Assembly (NCBI RefSeq): GCF_015561195.1
Contig: NZ_JADMSU010000003.1
Location: forward strand, 61,367-125,366
DNA: 64,000 nt
From: Collinsella aerofaciens
GTDB lineage: Bacteria > Actinomycetota > Coriobacteriia > Coriobacteriales > Coriobacteriaceae
Direction of reading: 5' to 3'
The number at the start of each line of letters is the position of its first letter. The stretch's first letter is position 1. Both the position numbers and the translations under genes were made by a program. The notes under the pieces were generated by a model that was not told where the DNA came from, searched no databases, and saw only the letters and a program-made list of their open reading frames with translations. Positions 8,331-16,090 of the stretch are shown in pieces.

Positions 8331-8496
8331 GCGCCGTAGGTTGAGCATAAGTCAGCGAAAACGCCCCTAAGCGAGCAAGGTGACGTGAAAGAGGAGGGAA
8401 GCGTACTTCGGTACGCGACCGACGATTGAACGTCAGATTGCTCGCTTAGGGGCGTTTGCAGCGTCGGCTAGCTACGCGGTTTGGTAAAACCGCGTA
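8331..8496. repeat. Composite structured element, copy A
   Basis: Non-coding, best-preserved copy. Parts in plus order: leader GCGCCGTAGG, boundary GTCAGCGAAA, 20-bp perfect stem (8359-8378 with 8438-8457), inner stem TGACGT (8381-8386) with ACGTCA (8430-8435), GAAAGAGGAGGG (8387-8398), hairpin GCGTAC-TTCG-GTACGC, CGACCGACGATTGA, boundary GCAGCGTCG (8458-8466), and a 10-bp terminal hairpin with loop GGTA (8473-8496). It ends one base from the stop codon of the minus-strand cysteine desulfidase gene. In minus sense the far end runs into TTTTTT. Confidence 0.75.
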
Positions 8497-8497
8497 A

Positions 8498-9817
8498 CTA
8501 ACAAACTCGAGTTTTGCCAATCATGATGTTGAGGATCTCGACGTCAGTATCCTTCATGCCCACACGGCCCACATAGCCCATGCTGGCGATTGTCTGCTCG
8601 ACGGTATCCTGGATCAGGCCCTCGCCGGCACGGAAGCCGCGACCCTGCATGGCCATATCATGTCCCAGAATCGCCGCATCGACGGCAGCCGAAATCTTGG
8701 CGGCACAGCTCGCCTTGGCGCCATCGCACACGATGCCGCCAACGTTACCGAGCGTGTTCGAAACCGTCGCGCCAATCTGCTCGCGCGTGCCGCCGCACAG
8801 CCAGGTAATCGCAGCGCCGGCGCCGCACGCGGCGCAAATAGCACCGCAAAACGCCGAGAGCGCACCAATATAGCTCTTGATATGCACGGCGATAAGATCG
8901 GACAGCATCACGGCGCGCACCAGGCGCTCGTGGTCGCAACGCAGGTACTCGGCATACTCCATGACGGGCAATGCGCAGGTAATGCCTTGATTGCCCGAGC
9001 CGCACACAATGGCGACCGGCAGCGCGCAACCGTTCATGCGGGCGTCGGACCCGGCGGCCGCACGGGCACGGGCACGGCAGGCGACGTCATCGGCACGAGC
9101 ACCCAGCAGCGTACGGCCCACCTCGGCGCCCCAAGCGTGCGCGAGGCCCTCGGCACTGATCGCGCCGTTCAGCTCAATCTGACGCTCAACGGCAGCGCGG
9201 GCGCCCTCAATGTCGCCGCCCTCGATAAAGTCGATGATGGACTCAATCGACATGGGCGCGTCGGCCTTATCCGCCGCACGCTCAGCCACCACGCGCTCGG
9301 CGCAGGCGGCGCACTCCCCCGCCGACTTGCCGCACACCGGAATACCGTCGAGCGTATGGCACGTGACATTGGTGTGGTGGTCGGTAATCTCGACGACCGC
9401 GGTATGGCCCCCGGCCGTGGCGGTCACCTTGATGTAGAGGTTGGACACACCCTCGACAAGCGACACGTCGCAGTAACCGGCATCGGCGAGGAGCTCGGTC
9501 ACGCGAGCACGATCTTCGTCGTTAACGCTCTCGAGCACCTCGAGCGCGCTCTTGGCGTCGCCGCCCACGGCACCCAGCACGGCCGCAGCTTCAATACCGT
9601 GCATACCGCCCGAGTTGGGCACGGTCACGCTCTTAACGTTCTTGATGATGTTGCCCGAGCAGGCAACGTCCATATGATCGGGTTCGCAACCGAGCGTCTG
9701 GCTCGCCAACGCCGCTGCATAGGCAACGGCAATAGGCTCGGTGCAGCCGAGCGCACAGACAAGCTCGCGGTTCAAAACATCGCAAAACGCGGCATCACGA
9801 AGGGAATCGGTAGGCAT
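8498..9817 (-). CDS. L-cysteine desulfidase / serine dehydratase alpha-like (UPF0597)
   Basis: 439-residue enzyme of the UPF0597/CyuA family, related to the alpha part of Fe-S serine dehydratases. Family signatures are LGCTEPIAVAYA near residue 23, the ACSGNIIKNVKSV segment, GIEAAAVLGA and the C-terminal glycine/cysteine-rich part with GNQGI and CDGAKASCAAK. Members split L-cysteine to pyruvate, ammonia and sulfide using a 4Fe-4S cluster bound by conserved Cys. The start ATG at 9817 is taken because AGGAG lies 6 bases upstream; an ATG two codons earlier is too close to that site. It stands alone; element A abuts its 3' end. Confidence 0.85.
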   Translation of the reverse strand: MPTDSLRDAAFCDVLNRELVCALGCTEPIAVAYAAALASQTLGCEPDHMDVACSGNIIKNVKSVTVPNSGGMHGIEAAAVLGAVGGDAKSALEVLESVNDEDRARVTELLADAGYCDVSLVEGVSNLYIKVTATAGGHTAVVEITDHHTNVTCHTLDGIPVCGKSAGECAACAERVVAERAADKADAPMSIESIIDFIEGGDIEGARAAVERQIELNGAISAEGLAHAWGAEVGRTLLGARADDVACRARARAAAGSDARMNGCALPVAIVCGSGNQGITCALPVMEYAEYLRCDHERLVRAVMLSDLIAVHIKSYIGALSAFCGAICAACGAGAAITWLCGGTREQIGATVSNTLGNVGGIVCDGAKASCAAKISAAVDAAILGHDMAMQGRGFRAGEGLIQDTVEQTIASMGYVGRVGMKDTDVEILNIMIGKTRVC

Positions 9818-10085
9818 GGACATCTCCTACATACATAACGGGTTGCTCTTGCAAGTAATCAACTTCTCCATTTGATAACAAGGAGCCAAAAACCGCAAGA
9901 CGAGTTCCGGCAGACGGCCGCCAGAAGCAAATTGACGGCATTTTTAGTGATGAGTTGATGCTTGTTGTTGCTAAAGCGTTTGACCAAAAAAAGCCCGAGT
10001 GTTTAAGCCAAAGACGCGCTATCATGCAGTCGAACGCGGTAAAACCTTTAGCAAATCCACCGCACGGACCAGAGAGGAACCATCC

Positions 10086-10553
10086 ATGAAGATCGGTATC
10101 GGTAACGACCACGCCGCCGTCGAGCTCAAGAACATCATTTCCGAGCACCTGAAGGAGCGCGGCTGCGAGGTCGTCAACTTTGGCACCGACACCTCCGAGA
10201 GCTTCGATTACCCCATCGCCGGCTACAAGGTGGGCAAGGCCGTAGCCAACGGTGACGTCGACCTGGGTATCCTGATCTGCGGTACCGGCGTCGGCATTAG
10301 CCTTGCCGCCAACAAGGTCGAGGGCGTACGCGCCGTCGTGTGCTCCGAGCCCTTCAGCGCCAAGCTCTCGCGCATGCACAACAACACCAACGTGCTCGCC
10401 TTTGGCGCTCGCGTCGTGGGTTCCGAGCTCGCCAAGATGATCGTCGACGAGTGGCTCGACGCCGAGTTTGAGGGTGGCCGCCACGAGCGTCGCGTCAACC
10501 TCCTCAACGAGATCGACCAGACCCGCGGTCTCAAGGTCGTCGACGAGGCCTAA
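10086..10553 (+). CDS. rpiB: Ribose-5-phosphate isomerase B
   Basis: 155-residue enzyme of the RpiB/LacAB family interconverting ribose-5-phosphate and ribulose-5-phosphate in the pentose phosphate pathway. The N-terminal GNDHAAVELK loop and the active-site motif CGTGVGISLAAN, with the general base Cys65, are both present; HNNTNVLAFGARV is the conserved C-terminal signature. Start ATG has AGAGAGG 8 bases upstream. It is transcribed alone and closed by a strong terminator. Allose-6-phosphate isomerase activity is common in this family, so minor substrates cannot be excluded. Confidence 0.95.
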   Translation: MKIGIGNDHAAVELKNIISEHLKERGCEVVNFGTDTSESFDYPIAGYKVGKAVANGDVDLGILICGTGVGISLAANKVEGVRAVVCSEPFSAKLSRMHNNTNVLAFGARVVGSELAKMIVDEWLDAEFEGGRHERRVNLLNEIDQTRGLKVVDEA

Positions 10554-10580
10554 AGACTTACAACGCCATACGCTAACGAC

Positions 10581-10625
10581 AGCCCCCGCCTGGAATGCAC
10601 GCACATTCCAGGCGGGGGCTCTTTA
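10581..10625 (+). terminator. Intrinsic terminator of rpiB
   Basis: 17-bp stem with arms AGCCCCCGCCTGGAATG and its complement, loop CACGCA, followed by CTTTAGT. It starts 27 bases after the rpiB stop. Confidence 0.8.
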
Positions 10626-10661
10626 GTAGATTTGTGAGCGTTTACCAAAAACCTGTTGGGA

Positions 10662-10697
10662 TAAAAAGGGCGCCGCGGATGGAGTTCCGCGGCGCCC
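10662..10697 (-). terminator. Intrinsic terminator of ndk
   Basis: 12-bp stem GGGCGCCGCGGA with its complement (10668-10697), followed in minus sense by TTTTT. Confidence 0.9.
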
Positions 10698-10735
10698 AAG
10701 CCACACGCTAACAGCTTTAAGGAGTCAAAGCTGGT

Positions 10736-11140
10736 TTAGCCAAAGAAGCGCTTGATCTCGATCTCGGCGTTCTCCAGGCAGTCGGAGCCGTGAATCACGT
10801 TGGCGTTGACATCGACGGCGAAGTCACCGCGGATGGTGCCAGGAGCAGCATCAAGCGGGTTGGTGGCGCCCATAAGGGTGCGCATCTTGGAGACGGCGGA
10901 AAGACCGGAAACAACCATCTTGACGACCGGACCGCTCGTCATAAAGTCGCACAGACCGCCAAAGAAGGGTTTGTCGGCCAGATGGGCGTAGTGCTCCTCA
11001 ACGGTAGCGCGCTCGAGCGTGGTCATCTCCATGCGCTCGATGACAAGGCCGCTGCGCTCAATGCGAGCAACGATCTCGCCGATCTTGCGATCGCGCACAG
11101 CGTCGGGCTTAATCATGATGAAGGTCTTCTCGATAGCCAT
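10736..11140 (-). CDS. ndk: Nucleoside diphosphate kinase
   Basis: 134-residue NDP kinase, the standard length. It balances NTP pools by phosphate transfer through a phosphohistidine. Visible motifs are FIMIKPDAVRD at the N-terminus, the substrate-loop arginines, and the active-site sequence NVIHGSDC with His117. Start ATG at 11140 has AAAGG 7 bases upstream; a longer in-frame reading has no ribosome site. A promoter candidate at 11204-11232 and a terminator define a single-gene unit. Confidence 0.96.
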   Translation of the reverse strand: MAIEKTFIMIKPDAVRDRKIGEIVARIERSGLVIERMEMTTLERATVEEHYAHLADKPFFGGLCDFMTSGPVVKMVVSGLSAVSKMRTLMGATNPLDAAPGTIRGDFAVDVNANVIHGSDCLENAEIEIKRFFG

Positions 11141-11203
11141 AAGGTAGCCTTTCAAGTAGGTTCGCGCGTGCCCAAGTCCCATTCCGGCACCCGCCTGGAC
11201 TGC

Positions 11204-11232
11204 ATCGTAACAGAGTTCTAGCTGCAGTTAAA
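11204..11232 (-). promoter_or_regulatory. Candidate ndk promoter with upstream direct repeats
   Basis: Minus-strand TTTAAC (11232-11227), 17-base spacer, TACGAT (11209-11204). Thirteen bases upstream of the -35 lie two copies of ATTGAAGCG at 11246-11254 and 11264-11272 (18-base period, on the plus strand), which could bind a regulator. The elements deviate from consensus. Confidence 0.4.
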
Positions 11233-11440
11233 CAAAAAGCCGTTTATTGAAGCGTTATTATTAATTGAAGCGCTCCATATGTGTCACTTCTGTTCCGAAG
11301 CCCGACTAGAGTACCATCCGACCGCCCATCAACCGCATCGAACAGATCAGACGGTCGGTTGCCACCCGCAAACGTATCCCCTTCACAACCTGCCCAAAGG
11401 TCCTACAAAAGTTCTCGACAAGCTCCTTCCTTCCCTATAA

Positions 11441-11472
11441 CAAAACGGGCACCCACCGTAGCGAGCACCCGT
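11441..11472 (-). terminator. Terminator of argH
   Basis: In minus sense ACGGGTGCT pairs with GGTGCCCGT (several G-T pairs) and TTTTG follows. It lies 46 bases after the argH stop. The remainder of the 377-base gap between argH and ndk holds the ndk promoter and no supported gene. Confidence 0.55.
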
Positions 11473-11517
11473 AAAGGCAAGATATGATAAACGCACCAGA
11501 CAGACGCATCCTATAAG

Positions 11518-12948
11518 CTAATTAGCTCCGTGGCCCATCTCGACGACCTTGGTCAACGAGCCAAACACACCTTCGTCGGCAACGAGTTGTGCCTCGGCAC
11601 GCTGCAGCTGCACGGCAACAGCGGCAGGGGCGGTACCGCCCTCGGTCGTGCGCGCGGCGACAATCGACGGGATGTCGAGCGCCTCGGTAATATCGCGCTC
11701 AAAGAGCGGGCTTGCCTCCTGGAACACCTCAAACGGCAGGTCCTCAAGATTGCAGCCGCGCTTCTCACACATCAGGACCAGATGGCCCACCACGGCATGC
11801 GCCTCACGGAACGGCAGGCCACGCTTGGCCAGGTAATCGGCAACATCGGTGGCGGCAAGATGACCCACACCGCACTCGCGCGCCATGGCATCCTCGTTGA
11901 CGGTCCAAGTCGAAATCATACCGGCCATAACCGACAGGCACTGCATGAGCGTGTGGGCGGTATCGAGCGCGCCCTCCTTGTCCTCCTGCAAGTCCTTGTT
12001 ATAGGCCAGCGGCAGGCCCTTCATGGTCACAAGCAGCTGCACCAGGTTGCCATACACACGGCCGCTCTTGCCGCGGATAAGCTCGGCAAAGTCGGGGTTC
12101 TTCTTCTGCGGCATGATGGACGAGCCGGTGGAGTACGAGTCGGAAAGCGTAATAAAGCCAAACTCGGAGCTCGACCACAACACGATCTCCTCGGAAAGAC
12201 GCGACAGGTGCATGGCCATGACGGAGCCGGCGTAATGCAGATCGAGCAGGAAATCACGGTCGGAAACCGCATCGAGCGAGTTGGGAATCACACCCGCAAA
12301 GCCAAGCTCGGCAGCCGTCATCTGGCGATCGAGCGGATAGCTCGTACCGGCAAGCGCGGCAGCACCCAGCGGGCAGTTGTCGGCGGCATCAAAGGCGGCC
12401 TTCAGGCGCGTAAAGTCGCGCGCGAACATCCAGGAATACGCCAGCAGATGATGTGACAGCAGCACGGGCTGAGCATGCTGCATGTGCGTGTAACCCGGCA
12501 GAATCACCTTGTCGTACTTCTTGGCCGCATCCACCAGCACATGGCGCAACTCAAGATTGGCCTCCATGAGCTCCTTGGCCAGCGCCTTGACGCCCAGGCG
12601 CGTATCGGTCGCCACCTGGTCGTTGCGCGAACGCCCGGTATGCAAGCGTTTACCGGCCTCGCCAATGCGACGCGTCAGCTCGCTCTCGATGGACATATGA
12701 ATGTCCTCATCGTTGATATCGAAGGTGAAGTTGCCGGCATCGATATCCTGTTCGATTCCGGTCAGGCCCTCAGCAATCGCCTGCTCGTCCTCGGCGCTGA
12801 TGATGCCCTGGGCCGCCAGCATCTTGGCATGCGCCTTAGAACCGGCGATATCCTGCTTATAGAGATGTTTGTCGACCGGCAGCGACGCGCCAAACTCCTG
12901 CGTGACCTCGGCCACTCCCGCCTCAAAACGACCGCCCCAAAGAGCCAT
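11518..12948 (-). CDS. argH: Argininosuccinate lyase
   Basis: 476-residue member of the fumarase/aspartase superfamily; it splits argininosuccinate to arginine and fumarate, the last step of arginine synthesis. The N-terminus MALWGGRF, the HTGRSRNDQVATD segment, TPMQHAQPV-like GYTHMQHAQPV and the catalytic loop signature GSSIMPQKKNPD are all present. Start ATG at 12948 has AGGGGA 7 bases upstream, and MALWGGRF is the usual first peptide; longer in-frame extensions are rejected. It lies downstream of argG in the same direction, with a 56-residue ORF and a hairpin between, so co-transcription is partial at best. Confidence 0.96.
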   Translation of the reverse strand: MALWGGRFEAGVAEVTQEFGASLPVDKHLYKQDIAGSKAHAKMLAAQGIISAEDEQAIAEGLTGIEQDIDAGNFTFDINDEDIHMSIESELTRRIGEAGKRLHTGRSRNDQVATDTRLGVKALAKELMEANLELRHVLVDAAKKYDKVILPGYTHMQHAQPVLLSHHLLAYSWMFARDFTRLKAAFDAADNCPLGAAALAGTSYPLDRQMTAAELGFAGVIPNSLDAVSDRDFLLDLHYAGSVMAMHLSRLSEEIVLWSSSEFGFITLSDSYSTGSSIMPQKKNPDFAELIRGKSGRVYGNLVQLLVTMKGLPLAYNKDLQEDKEGALDTAHTLMQCLSVMAGMISTWTVNEDAMARECGVGHLAATDVADYLAKRGLPFREAHAVVGHLVLMCEKRGCNLEDLPFEVFQEASPLFERDITEALDIPSIVAARTTEGGTAPAAVAVQLQRAEAQLVADEGVFGSLTKVVEMGHGAN

Positions 12949-13066
12949 GGAACCGTCCCCTTTCATCAAATCCCAAAACAAGCGCCCAAAGCAATGCGCC
13001 CTGTCGCTAAAGCGATTTCTCAACCGCTAGTTTTGCATATTCCCCACCATGTGCGAAGCCATATAG

Positions 13067-13237
13067 CTAATTTGCAAAGAAGTGACGCGCCATGCACTTG
13101 GCGCCCAACGTCTCCCTCCGGATGTTGCCCTGCGAACCATCGATCCAGGCCTTCAGGCTCATAGGGACGTCCTCGACCCTTGCAGCATCGAACTCGGGCG
13201 CGAGGGCAAGTAAAGCATGCGCGATAGCATTGAACAT
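13067..13237 (-). CDS. Small hypothetical protein between argG and argH
   Basis: 56-residue ORF starting MFNAIAHALLALAPEFDAAR and ending HFFAN. A good ribosome site, AGGAG, lies 8 bases before the ATG, and TATATATAT boxes just upstream could serve as a -10 region. No signal peptide or membrane helix is evident; the N-terminal 20 residues are amphipathic and the rest is charged. It sits 119 bases before argH and after the argG hairpin. I do not recognise it. It may be a real small protein or a translated leader of argH; it is too short for composition tests to decide. Confidence 0.5.
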   Translation of the reverse strand: MFNAIAHALLALAPEFDAARVEDVPMSLKAWIDGSQGNIRRETLGAKCMARHFFAN

Positions 13238-13280
13238 AATGAATACTCCTCATATATATAGGCACAGAGCCGCCAAATTG

Positions 13281-13317
13281 ATAGAAGGAGCCCCGCCGGA
13301 CAACCCCGGCGGGGCTC
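13281..13317 (-). terminator. Hairpin downstream of argG
   Basis: 12-bp perfect stem GAGCCCCGCCGG with its complement around a 6-base loop. In minus sense CTTCTATCAATTT follows, so the T tract is weak and termination is probably partial. It lies 153 bases after argG and 44 bases before the small ORF. Confidence 0.55.
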
Positions 13318-13469
13318 GGACTCAGCCGCAGATGCGACGTCATATATGCGGGCGGAACGTAGGGGCCACCGATGTTAAGAAGTGTCAGCAAGCATAACGA
13401 AAGGTAGGGACCCCGTGCGCCCGTTATGTATCACGCGGATGGGCCGCGCGGATACCAAGGAAAGGGCCC

Positions 13470-14696
13470 TTAAGCCTGGGCGGCAGCAGAGCTGGGACCC
13501 TGGACCTTAGCCCACGTCTTGAGCGACAGCGTATCGATCTCGATAAAGCCGGCGCTGGCCTTCTCGTCAAACGTGGTGTCGCGGTCGTAGGTAGCCAGAC
13601 CGTAGTCGTAGAGGCTGAAGGGGCTCTTGCGGCCGACGACATGGCAGTTGCCCTTAAAGAACTTCAGACGGACAGTGCCGGTCACGAACTTCTGGGTATC
13701 GGCCATAAAGGCATCGAGCGCGTTTTTGAGCGGGCTGTACCACTGGCCGTTGTACACGGCGGTGGCCCAATCCTGCTCGAGCTTGATCTTGGTCTTGAGC
13801 AGGTCGCCCTCGACGCAGATGTCCTCGAGCGCCTTGTGGGCGGTGATGAGCGTCAGGGCGCCGGGAACCTCGTAGCACTCGCGGCTCTTAAGGCCCACCA
13901 GGCGATCCTCGACCAGATCGAGACGGCCAAAGCCATTGTCGCCGGAGATCTTGTTGAGGGCGATGACGATCTCGGAGAGCTTCATCTTCTTGCCGTCGAC
14001 GGCGACAGGCTTGCCGGCCTCAAACTCAATCTCGGTGTAGGTCGGAGTGTCCGGCGTGTCCTCGGGGTTCTTGGTCATAACCCAAGCGTCGTCGAGCGGC
14101 TCGTTCCAGGGATCCTCCAGGTGGCCGCACTCAATGGCACGACCCCACAGGTTGTCGTCGATGGAGTAGGGGTTGTCGTTGGCACCCTCGGGAACCGGCA
14201 CGTTGTGGGCGTGGGCGTAGGCGACCTCGTCGGGACGGCACTTCAGGTCCCACTCGCGAACCGGGGCGATCACCTTGAGCTCGGGGTCGAGGGCCTTGAC
14301 GGCGGCCTCAAAACGGACCTGGTCGTTACCCTTGCCGGTGCAGCCGTGGGCGACGTAGGTCGCGCCAAACTCGTGGGCGACCTCAACAAGCTTCTTGGCA
14401 AGCAGCGGGCGAGACAGGGCGGAGAGCAGCGGATACTTGTTCTCGTACATGGAGTTTGCGGCGATGGCTTTGGTCAGGAACTCATCGGAGAACTCGTCAC
14501 GCAGGTCGAGCACCTGGCAATCAAGAACGCCCAGGTCGAGCGCCTTCTGCTTCTTGGCATCCAGGCCGGTCTCCTCCTGGCCCACGTTGCCGCAGACGCA
14601 AACGACATCGAGATTCTTCTCGTCCTGGAGCCACTTGACACATACGGATGTATCAAGACCACCGGAATATGCGAGAACGACTTTTTCCTTGCTCAT
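13470..14696 (-). CDS. argG: Argininosuccinate synthase
   Basis: 408-residue ATP-dependent ligase joining citrulline and aspartate to argininosuccinate. The N-type ATP pyrophosphatase loop AYSGGLDTS is at residues 9-17; GCTGKGNDQVRFE, NPYSIDDNLWGR and the C-terminal YDYGLATYD are further family signatures. Start ATG at 14696 has AAAGGA 7 bases upstream. It has a long leader (about 380 bases) with a promoter at 15080-15107, an Arg-rich leader peptide and an intrinsic terminator before the gene, which together suggest arginine-responsive attenuation. argH follows downstream. Confidence 0.96.
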   Translation of the reverse strand: MSKEKVVLAYSGGLDTSVCVKWLQDEKNLDVVCVCGNVGQEETGLDAKKQKALDLGVLDCQVLDLRDEFSDEFLTKAIAANSMYENKYPLLSALSRPLLAKKLVEVAHEFGATYVAHGCTGKGNDQVRFEAAVKALDPELKVIAPVREWDLKCRPDEVAYAHAHNVPVPEGANDNPYSIDDNLWGRAIECGHLEDPWNEPLDDAWVMTKNPEDTPDTPTYTEIEFEAGKPVAVDGKKMKLSEIVIALNKISGDNGFGRLDLVEDRLVGLKSRECYEVPGALTLITAHKALEDICVEGDLLKTKIKLEQDWATAVYNGQWYSPLKNALDAFMADTQKFVTGTVRLKFFKGNCHVVGRKSPFSLYDYGLATYDRDTTFDEKASAGFIEIDTLSLKTWAKVQGPSSAAAQA

Positions 14697-14790
14697 GGCT
14701 GTTTCCTTTCGCCCTTGGTAGCTAGTTAGAACATCGGTCAGTTGCAAGTCATTTCAAGGTCGAATACCGTGCAATATCAGGTTAAATAGC

Positions 14791-14837
14791 AAAAATCAGC
14801 ACATACATGCCCTAGAAACATGCAGCAATATCGTGCT
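14791..14837 (-). terminator. Leader terminator before argG (attenuator)
   Basis: In minus sense AGCAC (outer) and GCATG (inner) pair with GTGCT and CATGT to form a hairpin that is followed by GATTTTTG. It stands between the leader ORF stop (14902) and argG start (14696), where a terminator makes sense only as a conditional one. The stem is modest with an internal loop. Confidence 0.5.
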
Positions 14838-14901
14838 AAAACCCAACGACCTCAAAATGACTCTGTTGAGGCAATTCGCCCCATGGGGACAGAGACGATT
14901 G

Positions 14902-14976
14902 TTATCGTCGTCGGGAAATTGCGCGCTGGCGTCGGATGGCATTGTCTGCAGTAGTGATGATCTTTACGAACTGCAT
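14902..14976 (-). CDS. Arginine-rich leader peptide upstream of argG
   Basis: 24-codon ORF whose last ten residues are RRQRAISRRR: six Arg codons, ending in three consecutive CGA codons immediately before TAA. The ribosome site AAAGGAG lies 6 bases before ATG, among the strongest in the window. It lies 205 bases upstream of argG on the same strand, with stop-codon hairpin GACGAT-AACA-ATCGTC, a CTCTGT/ACAGAG pair (14889-14894 with 14861-14866), a CCTCAA/TTGAGG pair (14866-14871 with 14850-14855) and the terminator at 14791-14837 downstream. This is the layout of ribosome-mediated attenuation. The peptide itself likely has no function after synthesis. Confidence 0.65.
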   Translation of the reverse strand: MQFVKIITTADNAIRRQRAISRRR

Positions 14977-15079
14977 CTGCCTCTCCTTTCACCTATCGCC
15001 GGGCGCAATTCTAATATCGTAAACGGTACCTTTTCCTCGGTAAGCGGTTGTTTTTCCGTCTCCGTTTTCGATGGTCGCT

Positions 15080-15107
15080 ATATTACGCTAAAGTGCACAC
15101 TGCGCAA
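15080..15107 (-). promoter_or_regulatory. Promoter of the argG leader transcript
   Basis: Minus-strand TTGCGC (15107-15102), 16-base spacer, TAATAT (15085-15080), predicting a transcript start about 97 bases before the leader ATG. No clear ARG-box (TGAAT-N4-ATTCA type) was found near it. Confidence 0.55.
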
Positions 15108-15250
15108 GCGACAAATTCAAAATTCTGAAAAGTTTTTTCATTAGTTTGTGAATTGGAGTGCAAACGCGCTCCATTCCTGCGAAAATACGCTCAGTTACTG
15201 GTTGATGGTTATAACGTCTGAAACAATTTCGAAACGAAAGGCGCGCTTTT

Positions 15251-16078
15251 ATGCAAATTTACGAATCGGACACCAATATCGGAAACATTAAGATTCTCGC
15301 CGTCGACATGGACAAGACGCTACTCACCGACGAGCGCGTGTTGCCACAGGGTCTTGATGAGCGCCTGGACAAGCTCGCCGACGCAGGCATTGTATTCTGC
15401 CCCGCCAGCGGACGCCCTGCCCCCAAACTCGAGGAAATGTTCGAGAGCATTAAGAACCGCCTTGCTTTTTGTCCCGACAACGGAGCCTGCGTCATCTATC
15501 GCGGCAGTTATATCTATAAGAGCAACATCGATGTGGCGCTGTATCAGCAGGTGCTCGCTCGTGCCTCGGAGGACCCGCGCGCCGTTCCCGTCCTGTGCTG
15601 CTACGACGAGTTCTATGTGCTCGCCCGCGACCATCAGTACCACGACGAGATCAGCGTCTACTACAACACAATCAACTACGTCGACAGCTTTGAGGGCCTT
15701 GATATCGAGTCCAATAAGATCTCAATCTTTTTCCCCGCCTACGATGCCGAGCCGGCGTTTCGCGAGGACTACAACCCGGCATTCTCGGACCGACTCTACG
15801 TCACCAATGCGGGCCGCGAGTGGATCGACTTTATGAATCTGGGCGTCGACAAGGGGTCGGGCGTGGCTCATCTCTGCGAGCGCCTGGACATCGATATCGC
15901 CGACGCCGCTGCCGTGGGCGATACGTACAACGACATCCCCATGCTGGAGCGCGTCGGGCATAGCTTTATCGTGGACAATGCCGAGGAGCACATGAACGCG
16001 CACGCCAAGTGGCGCATTCCGAGCAACAACGACGGGGGCGTACTGACGCTCATCGACGCCATCTTGGCGGCTCGTTAA
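15251..16078 (+). CDS. HAD-IIB (Cof-like) phosphatase
   Basis: 275-residue soluble phosphatase. Motif I is AVDMDKTLLTD (residues 17-27), motif II the Ser in ASGRP, motif III the Lys in the GVDKGSGV segment, motif IV GDTYNDIPML; the large C2 cap between motifs II and III is typical of Cof/HAD-IIB enzymes acting on sugar phosphates or flavin precursors. Substrate is unknown. Start ATG at 15251 has AAAGG 9 bases upstream. It is divergent from the argG leader and is followed by a long palindrome and then a terminator. Confidence 0.88.
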   Translation: MQIYESDTNIGNIKILAVDMDKTLLTDERVLPQGLDERLDKLADAGIVFCPASGRPAPKLEEMFESIKNRLAFCPDNGACVIYRGSYIYKSNIDVALYQQVLARASEDPRAVPVLCCYDEFYVLARDHQYHDEISVYYNTINYVDSFEGLDIESNKISIFFPAYDAEPAFREDYNPAFSDRLYVTNAGREWIDFMNLGVDKGSGVAHLCERLDIDIADAAAVGDTYNDIPMLERVGHSFIVDNAEEHMNAHAKWRIPSNNDGGVLTLIDAILAAR

Positions 16079-16090
16079 CGTAGCTTGTCG

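Noticed and set aside
8331-8496. CRISPR array or transposon at element A
   Set aside because: No repeated spacer units and no transposase; the structure is a nested set of hairpins.
11278-11442. A 54-codon plus-strand ORF starting MCHFCSEARLEY
   Set aside because: No ribosome site before its ATG, composition unlike coding DNA here, and it overlaps the ndk promoter and the argH terminator.
13020-13391. A 123-codon minus-strand ORF overlapping the small ORF and argH leader
   Set aside because: It covers the argG hairpin and has no ribosome site; the 56-codon ORF in another frame is better supported.
15080-15170. An ARG-box for ArgR near the argG leader promoter (TTCA-N6-TGAA type palindrome)
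   Set aside because: The half sites are in the wrong order and spacing for the TGAAT-N4-ATTCA pattern, so attenuation is the better supported control.
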